From the NCBI RefSeq assembly GCF_000519305.1, contig NZ_JAFG01000006.1, positions 483,209 to 547,208 of the forward strand: a stretch of DNA of 64,000 bases, given 5' to 3'. The translations under genes and the position numbers were made by a program. The notes beneath the pieces are model-generated. The model was not told where the DNA came from. It was given only the letters and a program-made list of their open reading frames with translations, and did not search any database. Positions 29,761 to 38,231 of this stretch are shown one piece after another. How positions within the stretch are numbered: the first letter of the stretch is position 1; every line of letters begins with the position of its first letter. This DNA is from Mesorhizobium ciceri WSM4083. Lineage in GTDB: Bacteria > Pseudomonadota > Alphaproteobacteria > Rhizobiales > Rhizobiaceae.

Positions 29761-30325
29761 CAGACCCTCGAAATCTCCGTTCCGGCAGAGAAGCCGGATC
29801 CGGCGGCAGCGTCGCACCGCCATTCAGCGACAGCTGCATGAACACCGTGTCGAGCCAGCGCCCGTGCTTGTAGCCGGAACCTTCAAGGCGTCCCGAATGG
29901 CGAAACCCGAGCTTTTCGTGCAACCGCACCGAGGCACTGTCGGGACGGCCATCGCCGATCACCGCGATGATCTGGCGAAAGCCTGCCGTCGTCACCGCCT
30001 CGATCAGGCTTTGCATCAGCTTGAGCCCGACGCCCTGGCCCTTGGCCGCGGGCGCGACATAGACCGAATCCTCGACGATGAAGCGATAGGCCGGGCGTGG
30101 CCGGAAGGCGCCGGCATAGGCGTAGCCGAGAACGGTGCCGTCCTTCTCCGCCACCAGGTAAGGAAAGCCGCCGGCAATCAAAGTGTCGAATCGAACACCC
30201 ATCTCCGTGCGGCTGGGCGGCTCCAGCTCATAGCTCGCCGTGCCTTGGGTCACCGCATCGGCATAGATGTCCGTGACGCTGTCGAGGTCGGCCACCGTGG
30301 CGGGCCGGATCGCAATATTGCTCAT
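29750..30325 (-). CDS. GNAT N-acetyltransferase (phosphinothricin acetyltransferase-like)
   Basis: A 191-residue GNAT protein resembling the Pat/YncA group, which acetylate phosphinothricin, methionine sulfoximine or similar amines. It shows the N-terminal IRPATVADLDSVTDIYADAV, the Y-E-L-E-PPSRTEM block, the acetyl-CoA loop AAKGQGVGLKLM and SVRLHEKLGFRHSG. It seems to be a stand-alone gene. Resistance or detoxification activity is inference from the family. Confidence 0.9.
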   Translation of the reverse strand: MSNIAIRPATVADLDSVTDIYADAVTQGTASYELEPPSRTEMGVRFDTLIAGGFPYLVAEKDGTVLGYAYAGAFRPRPAYRFIVEDSVYVAPAAKGQGVGLKLMQSLIEAVTTAGFRQIIAVIGDGRPDSASVRLHEKLGFRHSGRLEGSGYKHGRWLDTVFMQLSLNGGATLPPDPASLPERRFRGSGVK

Positions 30326-30373
30326 TGTTTATGCATGCCGTTTCCCTGCTCGCAATAACAGCAAAGCCCGAGA

Positions 30374-30405
30374 CAAAAGAAAAGGGCGGCCGTTGGGCCG
30401 CCCTT
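30374..30405 (-). terminator. Terminator of the Bax-inhibitor-1 gene
   Basis: A perfect 10-bp GC-rich stem, AAGGGCGGCC (30382-30391) with GGCCGCCCTT (30396-30405), 4-nt loop. On the minus strand it is followed by TTTTCTTTTG. It lies 27 bp after the stop of the minus-strand gene at 30432. Confidence 0.8.
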
Positions 30406-30431
30406 CCGGAAGTTGATGGTCCAATGCCGCT

Positions 30432-31211
30432 TTAGCGGCGGTCGCCCATGAACTGCAGCAGGAACATGAACAGGTTGATGAAGTCGAGATAGAGCGTCAG
30501 CGCGCCCATGATCGCCTTACGGCCCGCGACGTCGGAAGTGTCGCCCTCGAAATACATCTCCTTGATCTTCTGCGTGTCATAGGCGGTGAGACCCGAGAAG
30601 ATCAACACGCCTAGCGCCGAGACGGCGAAGGACAGTGCCGACGACTGCAGGAAGATGTTGATCACCGACGCGATGATGATGCCGAACACGCCCATGATCA
30701 GGAACGAACCGAAAGCGGTCAGGTCGCGCTTGGTCGTGTAGCCATAGAGCGACAGTGCGCCGAAGGCCGCGGCGGTGGCGAAAAAGGTCTGCGAAATGCT
30801 GGCCGTGGTGTAGACCAGGAAAATCGAAGACAGCGACAGACCGACGAGGCCGGCATAGATCCAGAACGTCGTCTGCGCCGCCGAAACACTCATCGACTGG
30901 ACGCGGAACGACAGGAACAGCACGGCGGCCAACGGCGCCAGCATCACCACCCAGCGCAGCGGCGAGCCGAAGATCGCGTAACCGAAGGAGGTCAGCATCT
31001 CCCCGCTTGGCAGCGTCGCAACAGCCGAAGCCGGATCGGTGGTGGTGGCCAGCATGATCGTGCCGACAGCGGCAAGACCGGTGATGAGGAGGCCAAGCCC
31101 CATCAGATTGTAAACCTTGATCATGTAGGCGCGCAGGCCCTGATCGATGTCGGCACCGACGCCAACGCCGGGCACGGCGCGCGTCTGGTAGTTGCGAATG
31201 GGATCAGCCAT
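30432..31211 (-). CDS. Bax inhibitor-1/YccA family membrane protein
   Basis: A 259-residue protein with seven hydrophobic helices after a short cytoplasmic N-terminus, the layout of the BI-1/YccA (TMBIM) family, members of which are Ca2+ leak channels or FtsH modulators. The C-terminal block GLTAYDTQKIKEMYFEGD and the final FINLFMFLLQFMGDRR are family hallmarks. It has its own terminator downstream. Function in this organism is inferred only. Confidence 0.94.
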   Translation of the reverse strand: MADPIRNYQTRAVPGVGVGADIDQGLRAYMIKVYNLMGLGLLITGLAAVGTIMLATTTDPASAVATLPSGEMLTSFGYAIFGSPLRWVVMLAPLAAVLFLSFRVQSMSVSAAQTTFWIYAGLVGLSLSSIFLVYTTASISQTFFATAAAFGALSLYGYTTKRDLTAFGSFLIMGVFGIIIASVINIFLQSSALSFAVSALGVLIFSGLTAYDTQKIKEMYFEGDTSDVAGRKAIMGALTLYLDFINLFMFLLQFMGDRR

Positions 31212-31438
31212 TGTAGTCCTCTATTGCTTCTGCCCCGTCCGGTGTCAGGTCCTTCCGGACCCAGGCGCCGCTGGCAGGGCTCCAGCATGCCTGTGGCGAA
31301 ATATGATGGTTATTCGCGTCAAGAACAAGACCGTAACCGGATGTAACGGTTCGTGAGGCAACGAAGTGCCGATTCCTCGGCTTTCCGGACGGCTTTCTTA
31401 CCAAGATTTAATCCAGGATGCCCATTCCGGGCCTGTCG

Positions 31439-33988
31439 TCACAGGTTGCGCAGCACCGGTGCTGCCTTGTGGCCGAGCACCCGCCAGGTGCCGGCGAGAC
31501 CAATGCCGACCGTGATCACCAGCGAAAACAGAATGGTTGCCACCGCCACCTCGGGCATGAAATGCGACGGCAATGTCATGATGCGCGCGACGACGAACCA
31601 GGCGGCTGCGCTGCCCGCCGCCAGCGCGAAGATGGCGGTGGCCAGCCCGATCAGCATATATTCGAGCGAGAAGGCCGATATCAGCGTCGTGCGTGTCGCA
31701 CCCAGCGTCTTCAACACCACCGCATCATGGATGCGCGCCCGGTTGCCGGCGGCAAGCGCGCCGGCCAGCACCAGCACCGAAGCGATCAGCGCCACGCCGG
31801 CGGCCGCCCGGATCGCCGTGCCGAGCTGCCCGACCAGCCGGTTGACGACATCGAGCGCGTCCTTGACCCGCACCGTCGTCACCGCCGGGAAGGCGCGGGT
31901 GACGGCGTTGAGGATGCGGGCGTCGTCGGCCGTCGAGGCACTCTTTTCGGTCAGCGTCGCCATCCAGCCATGCGGGGCGCCCGCGAATGTGTTGGGCGAG
32001 AACACCATGACGAAATTGATGCCCATCGTCTCCCATTCGACCTGGCGGAAATTGGCGATCCTGGCCGTGACATTGCGGCCCAGCACATTGACGGTGATGG
32101 TGTCGCCGAGCTTCAGCCCGATCTCCTTGCCTTCCTGCGCCGAAAACGAAACCAGCGGTTCGCCGCTGTAATTTTCGGGCCACCAACTGCCCTCGGTCAG
32201 CGTCGCGTTGTCCGGCTGCTTTGCGTCATAGGTCAGTCCGCGGTCCCCCCTCAGCACCCAGGCGCCTTCCGACGGTACGTTCACCTTGTCGACATCGACA
32301 CCGTTCAGCGCCATCACCCGGCCGCGCAGCATCGGCACCTTGGCCAGCACGCCCTGCGGCACCTCCTTGCCGATCAGCGCCGAGAAAGACGCGACATCGG
32401 CGCTCTGGATGTCGACGAAGAAGAAGTTCGGCGCCCGTTCCGGCAGGCTGCCGGAGATCTGCCGCCTGAGATTGCCGTCTATCAGCGCCAGCGTCACCAG
32501 CAGCGTCAGACCAAGCCCCAGGGACAGCACCACCGATGGCGTCAGGGCGCCTGGCCGGTGAATGTTGCCGATGGCGAGCCTGAGCGCCACGAAGCGCACG
32601 CGCGGGCTTTTCCTGGCCGCCCATTGCACCAGTGCGCCGACCACGCGCAGCACCAGGAAGGCGAAGACGGTGGCGCCGACAAAGATCGAGGCGATGCGCT
32701 GATCGCCCGAGAACAGAATGGCCAGCGCCGCAAGCAACAGCGCGATGCCTATGGCCGCCGCGACATAGGCGGGGCGCGGCAAGCCGCGGCCTTCCAGCCC
32801 CATTTCGCGAAACAGCGCGGTTGCCGGCACGTCGCGGGCGCGGCCGAGCGGCAGCAGCGCGAAAGCCAACGTCACCAGCAGGCCGAACAGCGCCGCCATG
32901 CCGAGCGCGCCGGGATAGAAGCCGCCTTCGGCCGGCACCGGAATGACGGATTGCAAGGCCGCACTCGCCGCGAACGGCATCAGTGCGCCGAGCACAAGGC
33001 CCAGCACGATACCCAAAGCGGCAATGATCAGGATCTGCACCAGATACACGGCAAAGACGAAGCCGCCCGAAGCGCCCAGGCTCTTGAAGGTGGCGATGAC
33101 GCCGCGCTTGCCGTCGAGATAGGCGCGTACCGCATTGGCGACGCCCACACCGCCGACCACCAGCGCCGTCAGCCCGACCAGGGTCAGGAACTGCGAGAAA
33201 CGTTCAATGTTCGACGACAGCGCGGGCGCCGCATTGCTGCGTGTGCGGATCGACCAGCCTGCTTCGGGGAAATCCGTGGCGGCCTGGTCCTGGACGGCCT
33301 TCAGCCTGAGCTCGTCGGCGTCCGCCGGCAGCCGGATCTTGTAGGCATTCTCGACCAGGCTGCCCGGCTGGATCAGTCCAGTCGCCGCCAGCCCGTCGGT
33401 CGAGATCATCAGCCTTGGCGCGAAGCCGAAACCGTCGGACACGGCGTCCGGTTCGGCGACCAGCCTGGCGCGCAGTTCGAAAGTGGCGGTGCCGAGCTTC
33501 AGCCGGTCGCCGATCTTGACGTGCAGCCGCTCGAACAGAAGATCGGGCGCCGCCGCGCCGAAGACGCCGAACTCTTCGCCGAACAGTTCCTGTTTCGACA
33601 GTGCCGGCTCGGTCTCCAGCGTGCCATAGAGCGGATAGGCATGGTCGACCGCCTTGGCCTCGACCAGCGCCTGGTCGGATCCGTCGGCCAGACGCGCCAT
33701 CGAACGCATGCTGGCGGTCCGGGAAACCGTGCCGAGCCCGTCAAGGAAGCTGCGCTCCCCCTGGCTGGCGTCACGCTGATTGATCTCGAAGCGAAGATCG
33801 CCGCCAAGCAGCGTCTGGCCCTGATTGGCGACACCGGCGGTGATCGAACGCGCCACCGAGTTGACGCCGCCGATGGCCGCGACGCCGAGCGCGATGCAGG
33901 CGAGGAAGATCAGGAAGCCGGACAGGCCGCCGCGCACCTCGCGCAGCGAGAAGCGGACCGCAAGCCTCAACGTCCGGGACAGCGGCAT
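31439..33988 (-). CDS. ABC transporter permease, FtsX/YbbP type
   Basis: An 849-residue permease with two FtsX-like domains and about ten membrane helices: an N-terminal anchor (LSGFLIFLACIALGVAAIGGVNS), a large periplasmic domain, a central helix cluster and a C-terminal set ending with MLIGLATAIFALAAGSAAAWFV. This matches the YbbP (MacB/LolC-like) family with unknown substrate. It overlaps the ATPase gene at TGATG. The divergent tesA-like gene reproduces the tesA-ybbA-ybbP neighbourhood known from E. coli. Confidence 0.93.
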   Translation of the reverse strand: MPLSRTLRLAVRFSLREVRGGLSGFLIFLACIALGVAAIGGVNSVARSITAGVANQGQTLLGGDLRFEINQRDASQGERSFLDGLGTVSRTASMRSMARLADGSDQALVEAKAVDHAYPLYGTLETEPALSKQELFGEEFGVFGAAAPDLLFERLHVKIGDRLKLGTATFELRARLVAEPDAVSDGFGFAPRLMISTDGLAATGLIQPGSLVENAYKIRLPADADELRLKAVQDQAATDFPEAGWSIRTRSNAAPALSSNIERFSQFLTLVGLTALVVGGVGVANAVRAYLDGKRGVIATFKSLGASGGFVFAVYLVQILIIAALGIVLGLVLGALMPFAASAALQSVIPVPAEGGFYPGALGMAALFGLLVTLAFALLPLGRARDVPATALFREMGLEGRGLPRPAYVAAAIGIALLLAALAILFSGDQRIASIFVGATVFAFLVLRVVGALVQWAARKSPRVRFVALRLAIGNIHRPGALTPSVVLSLGLGLTLLVTLALIDGNLRRQISGSLPERAPNFFFVDIQSADVASFSALIGKEVPQGVLAKVPMLRGRVMALNGVDVDKVNVPSEGAWVLRGDRGLTYDAKQPDNATLTEGSWWPENYSGEPLVSFSAQEGKEIGLKLGDTITVNVLGRNVTARIANFRQVEWETMGINFVMVFSPNTFAGAPHGWMATLTEKSASTADDARILNAVTRAFPAVTTVRVKDALDVVNRLVGQLGTAIRAAAGVALIASVLVLAGALAAGNRARIHDAVVLKTLGATRTTLISAFSLEYMLIGLATAIFALAAGSAAAWFVVARIMTLPSHFMPEVAVATILFSLVITVGIGLAGTWRVLGHKAAPVLRNL

Positions 33989-34683
33989 CAGGCCGTCACC
34001 TTGACGGGGGTCGGTGCCTCGATCCGGCCCGAGCGCATCGATACCTGGCGCGAACAGCGCGCCGCGAGCGCCGGATCATGGGTCACCAGCACCAGCGTCA
34101 TGCCGCGCTCGGCCGCTTTGGCAAACAGGAGGTCGGCGACCTGCCGCCCGGTCGCCTGGTCGAGATTGCCGGTCGGCTCGTCGGCGATCAGGATGCGCGG
34201 CGAGGGCGCCAATGCGCGGGCGATCGCCACGCGCTGCTGCTCGCCGCCCGACAATTCGCCGGGATAGTGGGTGACGCGGTCGCTGAGGCCAACCGCCGCC
34301 AGCTCGCGCGCCGCCACCGCGAACGGATCGGCATGGCCGGCCAGTTCCAGCGGCACCGCGACATTTTCGAGCGCCGTCATGTTGGGAATGAGATGGAAGG
34401 ACTGGAACACGATGCCAATGTTTCGGCCACGAAACGAAGCAATCTGGTCCTCGCTTTTGCCGTTGAGCAGCTCGCCGGCGATTCGGACCGTACCCGAATC
34501 GACCCTTTCCAGTCCTGCAAGGACCATCAGCAATGTCGACTTGCCGGAACCCGAAGGCCCGACGATGCCGGTCGCCTCGCCGGTCGCCACATCGAGGCTC
34601 ACCCCCTTCAGCACATGGACCGATGAAGCGCCCTCGCCAAGGGTCAGGGATACATCTTTCAGCGCGATGACCGCTTCTGTCAA
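33988..34683 (-). CDS. ABC transporter ATPase, YbbA/LolD type
   Basis: A 231-residue ABC ATPase with Walker A GPSGSGKSTLL, the Q-loop GIVFQSFHLIPNMTALENV, signature LSGGEQQRVAIARAL and Walker B ILIADEPTGNLD, typical of the MacB/LolD/YbbA group that power mechanotransmission and not classical uptake. It is coupled to the permease gene by a one-base stop/start overlap. Its substrate may be a lipid or lipoprotein but this is not shown. Confidence 0.94.
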   Translation of the reverse strand: MTEAVIALKDVSLTLGEGASSVHVLKGVSLDVATGEATGIVGPSGSGKSTLLMVLAGLERVDSGTVRIAGELLNGKSEDQIASFRGRNIGIVFQSFHLIPNMTALENVAVPLELAGHADPFAVAARELAAVGLSDRVTHYPGELSGGEQQRVAIARALAPSPRILIADEPTGNLDQATGRQVADLLFAKAAERGMTLVLVTHDPALAARCSRQVSMRSGRIEAPTPVKVTA

Positions 34684-34766
34684 AATGAAATCGTCCTATA
34701 TCTGGAGATGAAGGCTCTGCTTGCCGGAAGCCGTCGAAGAATCCTAGCTCATATGGGGCCTGCCGC

Positions 34767-35411
34767 ATGTCTTTCAAACGCAGTATTGCCGCAGGCTTCG
34801 TGGCTTTCCTCGCCATTTGCGGCGCCATGTCCTCGGCGAGCGCCGAGCCGTTCAAGATCGTCGGCTTCGGTGACAGCCTGATGGCGGGCTTCGGCCTTGG
34901 GCCGGACCAGGGCTTTACCAACAGGCTGCAGGCGGCACTTGGCGCCAAGGGCCACGAAGTGACCGTCGCCAATGCCGGCGTCTCCGGCGACACGACGAGC
35001 GGCGGCCTGGCGCGGCTCGACTGGTCGGTGCCGGACGGCACGCAGCTGGTCATCCTCGAACTGGGCGCCAACGACATGCTGCGCGGCGTTTCGCCCGACA
35101 TCGCCAGGAAGAATCTCGACGAGATGCTAAGCAAGCTGAAGCAGCGCAAGATTGCCGTGCTTCTGGCCGGCATGCGTGCCGCACCCAATCTCGGTCCCGA
35201 CTACCAGAATGCGTTCGACGCCATTTTTCCGGACCTGGCGAAGAAATACGACGTCGTGCTCTACCCGTTCTTTCTCGACGGCGTCGCCGGCCAGCCCGGC
35301 ATGCAGCTCGAGGACGGCCTGCATCCAAGCGCACGAGGCGTCGACCAGATGGTCGAACGCATCCTGCCGACGGTCGAGAAGGTGATCGCGGCGGTGCCGG
35401 GCGATTCCTAG
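34767..35411 (+). CDS. tesA: TesA-like GDSL arylesterase/lysophospholipase
   Basis: A 214-residue exported SGNH hydrolase. A signal peptide ends ASA, then the four SGNH blocks appear: GFGDSLMAGFG (Ser), NAGVSGDTT (Gly), ELGANDMLRG (Asn) and DGLHPSARG (Asp/His). E. coli TesA has thioesterase, protease I and lysophospholipase activity in the periplasm. The gene is divergent from the YbbA/YbbP-like ABC genes, an arrangement conserved across proteobacteria that suggests a linked lipid role. Confidence 0.93.
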   Translation: MSFKRSIAAGFVAFLAICGAMSSASAEPFKIVGFGDSLMAGFGLGPDQGFTNRLQAALGAKGHEVTVANAGVSGDTTSGGLARLDWSVPDGTQLVILELGANDMLRGVSPDIARKNLDEMLSKLKQRKIAVLLAGMRAAPNLGPDYQNAFDAIFPDLAKKYDVVLYPFFLDGVAGQPGMQLEDGLHPSARGVDQMVERILPTVEKVIAAVPGDS

Positions 35412-35536
35412 CGGACTGGAACTGTTTCCGCCCGGCGAGCTTTTAACAGGGACTGTGACCAACAAACCTCTTGCTCCGTTTGACTATCGATGATTCGCTG
35501 GGGATGACAGTTCGATTCGAGGAAGGGAGGCTCTTC

Positions 35537-36133
35537 ATGCCGCGTCTTTTCACCGCCCTCGAAATTCCGCGTGACGCCGCCCTTTCGCTGTCCCTGCTGC
35601 GGGGCGGCTTGCCGGGAGCCCGCTGGATCGACGTCGAAAATTACCATCTGACGCTGCGCTTCATCGGCGATGTCCCCGGCCATGTGGCCGACGAGATCGC
35701 CAACGCGCTCGACCGGGTCCACCGCCCTTCGTTCTCGCTGGCGCTGTCCGGCGTCGGCGCTTTCGGCCAGAAGAAGCCGCATGCGGTGTGGGCGGGCACT
35801 TCCGCCTCGCCCGATCTGGCCGCCCTTCAAGGTGAGATCGACCGCATCTGCCAGCGGCTCGGCATCCCGGCCGACCCGCGCAAATTCATGCCGCATGTGA
35901 CGCTGGCGCGGTTACGCAATTCGACCCCGCTGGACGTGGCCCAATATCTGTCGGCGCGCGGCAATTTCTCGACGCTGCCGTTCCGCATCGGCCGTTTCGT
36001 GCTGATGTCGTCGCGCGATTCGGTCGGCGGCGGACCCTACATCGTCGAGGAAGCCTGGCCGCTGTCAGGCACGGACGCCCGCGCCTCCAGCCTTGTCGCC
36101 AGCGCCTCCGACGCCTCGCGGATCATGCGATAG
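35537..36133 (+). CDS. thpR: RNA 2',3'-cyclic phosphodiesterase
   Basis: A 198-residue 2H phosphoesterase with the two HxT motifs HLTLRFIGD (about residue 37) and HVTLARL (about 122). These enzymes open 2',3'-cyclic phosphates on RNA. The start at 35537 has a GGAAGGGAGG ribosome site and gives MPRLFTALEIP, the family N-terminus. Its last 97 bp overlap, on the opposite strand, the end of the tyrosine phosphatase gene. Confidence 0.93.
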   Translation: MPRLFTALEIPRDAALSLSLLRGGLPGARWIDVENYHLTLRFIGDVPGHVADEIANALDRVHRPSFSLALSGVGAFGQKKPHAVWAGTSASPDLAALQGEIDRICQRLGIPADPRKFMPHVTLARLRNSTPLDVAQYLSARGNFSTLPFRIGRFVLMSSRDSVGGGPYIVEEAWPLSGTDARASSLVASASDASRIMR

Positions 36134-36555
36134 GCGGAAGCGAAGGCTTCTGCCTCGTCATGATAAGGATCCGGCACGTCGCGTGACTTTCCATGCGCGA
36201 ACTCCAGGAACAGATGGATGCGGTCCTGCACGGCCGCCGGCGCCAGCGCCTTCAGGTCGGCGACATTCGACCGGTCCATGCCGAGGATCAGGTCGAAACG
36301 GTGGAGGTCCTGCGGCGTGACTTTACGCGCCCTCTGCCCGGAAATGTCGACGCCGTGCCGCATGGCGACCGCGATCGCGCGTCGATCGGGGGCAGAGCCG
36401 GCCTCCCAGTCACTGGTTCCCGCTGAATCGAGCAGGATATCCCGGGCCGACCCGCGCTCGGCCCAAACGGCGCGGAAGACACCTTCCGCCAGCGGCGACC
36501 GGCAGATGTTGCCGAGGCAGACGAAGAGAATGGAATTTATGGGCTTCGCGCTCAT
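36037..36555 (-). CDS. Low molecular weight protein-tyrosine phosphatase
   Basis: A 172-residue phosphatase with the P-loop [14 protein letters not shown] (CX5R at the N-terminus) and the general acid aspartate in PDPYHD. Low molecular weight PTPs of this type can control exopolysaccharide tyrosine kinases or act as arsenate reductase relatives. The start at 36555 gives [16 protein letters not shown]. Its 3' end overlaps thpR convergently by 97 bp. Confidence 0.94.
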   Translation of the reverse strand: MSAKPINSILFVCLGNICRSPLAEGVFRAVWAERGSARDILLDSAGTSDWEAGSAPDRRAIAVAMRHGVDISGQRARKVTPQDLHRFDLILGMDRSNVADLKALAPAAVQDRIHLFLEFAHGKSRDVPDPYHDEAEAFASAYRMIREASEALATRLEARASVPDSGQASSTM

Positions 36556-36599
36556 CGATCCGTCGCTATGGTGAGGGTCGTTTTCGAATAGCACAGGAT

Positions 36600-36902
36600 A
36601 TGGACATGGCGAGAGAGAAACTGGGCAGGCAAGCCGCTGAAGCCGCATTGACCGGTCTCGACGGCTGGGCGCTGGCGGAAGACGGCGCCTCCATCAAGCG
36701 CACATTCACCTTCGCGAATTTCTCCGAGGCTTTCGCCTTCATGACCCGCGTCGCGCTTGCCGCCGAGACGATGGACCATCATCCCGACTGGTCGAATGTC
36801 TACAAGACAGTCGACGTGACGCTGAACACTCACGACGCCGGCGGCGTCACCGCGCTCGATATCGATCTGGCCAAGAAAATGAACCGTTTTGCCGGCGCCT
36901 GA
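36600..36902 (+). CDS. phhB: 4a-hydroxytetrahydrobiopterin dehydratase
   Basis: A 100-residue pterin-4a-carbinolamine dehydratase with the active-site block [27 protein letters not shown]. It regenerates dihydropterin after aromatic amino acid hydroxylation; no phenylalanine hydroxylase gene is in the window, so it may have another pterin role such as molybdopterin-linked recycling. Two in-frame ATGs (36600 and 36606) are possible starts. Confidence 0.95.
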   Translation: MDMAREKLGRQAAEAALTGLDGWALAEDGASIKRTFTFANFSEAFAFMTRVALAAETMDHHPDWSNVYKTVDVTLNTHDAGGVTALDIDLAKKMNRFAGA

Positions 36903-37026
36903 GGGCCTGATATCGCCTCGACAGGCTCAAATCGGCACCGGCATCTTGTAGCGGGGGTCGGGTTTCACCACATTTTCCCCCGCGGGCATGCGCCGGATGC
37001 GCATGGGCGCTCGCAAGGAGAGACTG

Positions 37027-37389
37027 ATGGCGCAACAATCCGGTTTTGATTTCTTCGGCTTTGGCGGCAAGCTGGCGGACGAGAGCGAAGTGCGCGAGAA
37101 ATTCTGGCGCACAGCCAAGAAGGCCGCACGGCAGATCCCCTTCATGGAAGAGGTCGTGGCCGCCTATTACTGCGCCATGGACAAGAACACGCCGCTGCGC
37201 GCCAAAGGCATTCTGCTGGCCGCGCTCGGCTATTTCGTGCTGCCGGTGGATGTCATCCCCGACTTCGTCTTCGGGCTTGGCTTCACCGACGACATCGCCG
37301 TGCTCACCGCCGCGATCACCGCCGTCAGGGCCCACATCACCACTGCGCACCGGCAGGCCGCCAGGGACGCCATGGCCGACAAGGGCTGA
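37027..37389 (+). CDS. YkvA/DUF1232 family membrane protein
   Basis: A 120-residue protein with the DUF1232 core: PLRAKGILLAALGYFVLPVDVIPDF followed by GFTDDIAVLTAAI. The start at 37027 follows an AAGGAGAG ribosome site. DUF1232 proteins have a short hydrophobic hairpin and unknown function. It appears to be a stand-alone gene after phhB. Confidence 0.9.
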   Translation: MAQQSGFDFFGFGGKLADESEVREKFWRTAKKAARQIPFMEEVVAAYYCAMDKNTPLRAKGILLAALGYFVLPVDVIPDFVFGLGFTDDIAVLTAAITAVRAHITTAHRQAARDAMADKG

Positions 37390-37659
37390 GCACGCGCGCG
37401 GAACGCCGTTGAAGCCGGCTTTTGGCGACAGCGTAAAAAGTCAAACTCTTGCCGCTTTCGTGGCCTCCAAGTCCGCCAAAGGGATGTCGCGTCACCCGCT
37501 CGCAGGGCGGCGGCGCGGGAATGGCGGCGGTTTCCTCGGGTGAGGGTCCTTTTCTCTTCGGAAATTCACCGTTTGGTAACCCAGATTAAATCAAAATGAA
37601 GCGACGGGCAGGACGCCAAGCCGGCCTGCCTCCGCACCATTTGGAATACGGGAAAAGCG

Positions 37660-38163
37660 ATGCGCGGATTGATTGCACTAGTTTCGAGTCTGGCCCTGGT
37701 GGCCGTGGCAGCGCCGGCACTGGCGCAGTCGGCGACCAAGATCGGCCAGCACAATGCCTGGGGCACCTACAGCTACCAGGCATCGGGCGGCAAGGTCTGC
37801 TATGTCCTGACCGTGCCGACCGACAAGCAGCCGCCGACGCTCGACCATGGCGACATGTTCTTCTTCGTCAGCCAGCGCCCCGGCCAGCAGGTTTCCTACG
37901 AGCCGCAATTCATCGCCGGCTACAACTTCCAGGAAGGCTCCAAGGCCACCGTGACCATCGACAAGAAGACGTTTTCGATGTTCACCCGCGGCAAGTCGGC
38001 CTGGGTCGAGAATGCCGCCGAGGAGCCGGTGCTGATCGCCGCCATGAAGACCGGCACCGACATGAAGGTGACGGCGAAGTCCGGCCGCGGCAATCCCACC
38101 TCCTATGTCTTCTCGCTGAAGGGCATTTCGGCGGCGCTGACGTCGATTGCCAAGTGCAAATAG
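37660..38163 (+). CDS. Invasion-associated locus B (IalB) family protein
   Basis: A 167-residue secreted protein: signal peptide ending ALAQ, then a domain with TYSYQASGGKVCYVLTVPTDKQPP, DMFFFVSQRPGQQV and the C-terminal TSIAKCK, which fit the IalB family of alphaproteobacteria. The name comes from Bartonella, where IalB aids erythrocyte invasion; in rhizobia the function is unknown. Two cysteines could form a disulfide. A strong terminator follows. Confidence 0.88.
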   Translation: MRGLIALVSSLALVAVAAPALAQSATKIGQHNAWGTYSYQASGGKVCYVLTVPTDKQPPTLDHGDMFFFVSQRPGQQVSYEPQFIAGYNFQEGSKATVTIDKKTFSMFTRGKSAWVENAAEEPVLIAAMKTGTDMKVTAKSGRGNPTSYVFSLKGISAALTSIAKCK

Positions 38164-38200
38164 GCAAAGAGAGCAAGCAAGCACTTCGTTTTGAATGAAT

Positions 38201-38227
38201 GGCCGGGCCGCAAAGCCCGGCCTTTTT
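38201..38227 (+). terminator. Terminator of the IalB gene
   Basis: Stem GGCCGGGC (38201-38208) with GCCCGGCC (38215-38222), 6-nt loop, then TTTTT. It ends 5 bp before the stop of the convergent ClC gene. Confidence 0.88.
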
Positions 38228-38231
38228 GCTT

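Noticed and set aside
31418..34267. A 949-codon open frame on the plus strand opposite the ABC permease and ATPase
   Set aside because: Low-complexity, Gln/Arg/His-rich translation typical of the antisense of a GC-rich gene; the minus-strand frames carry clear ABC motifs.
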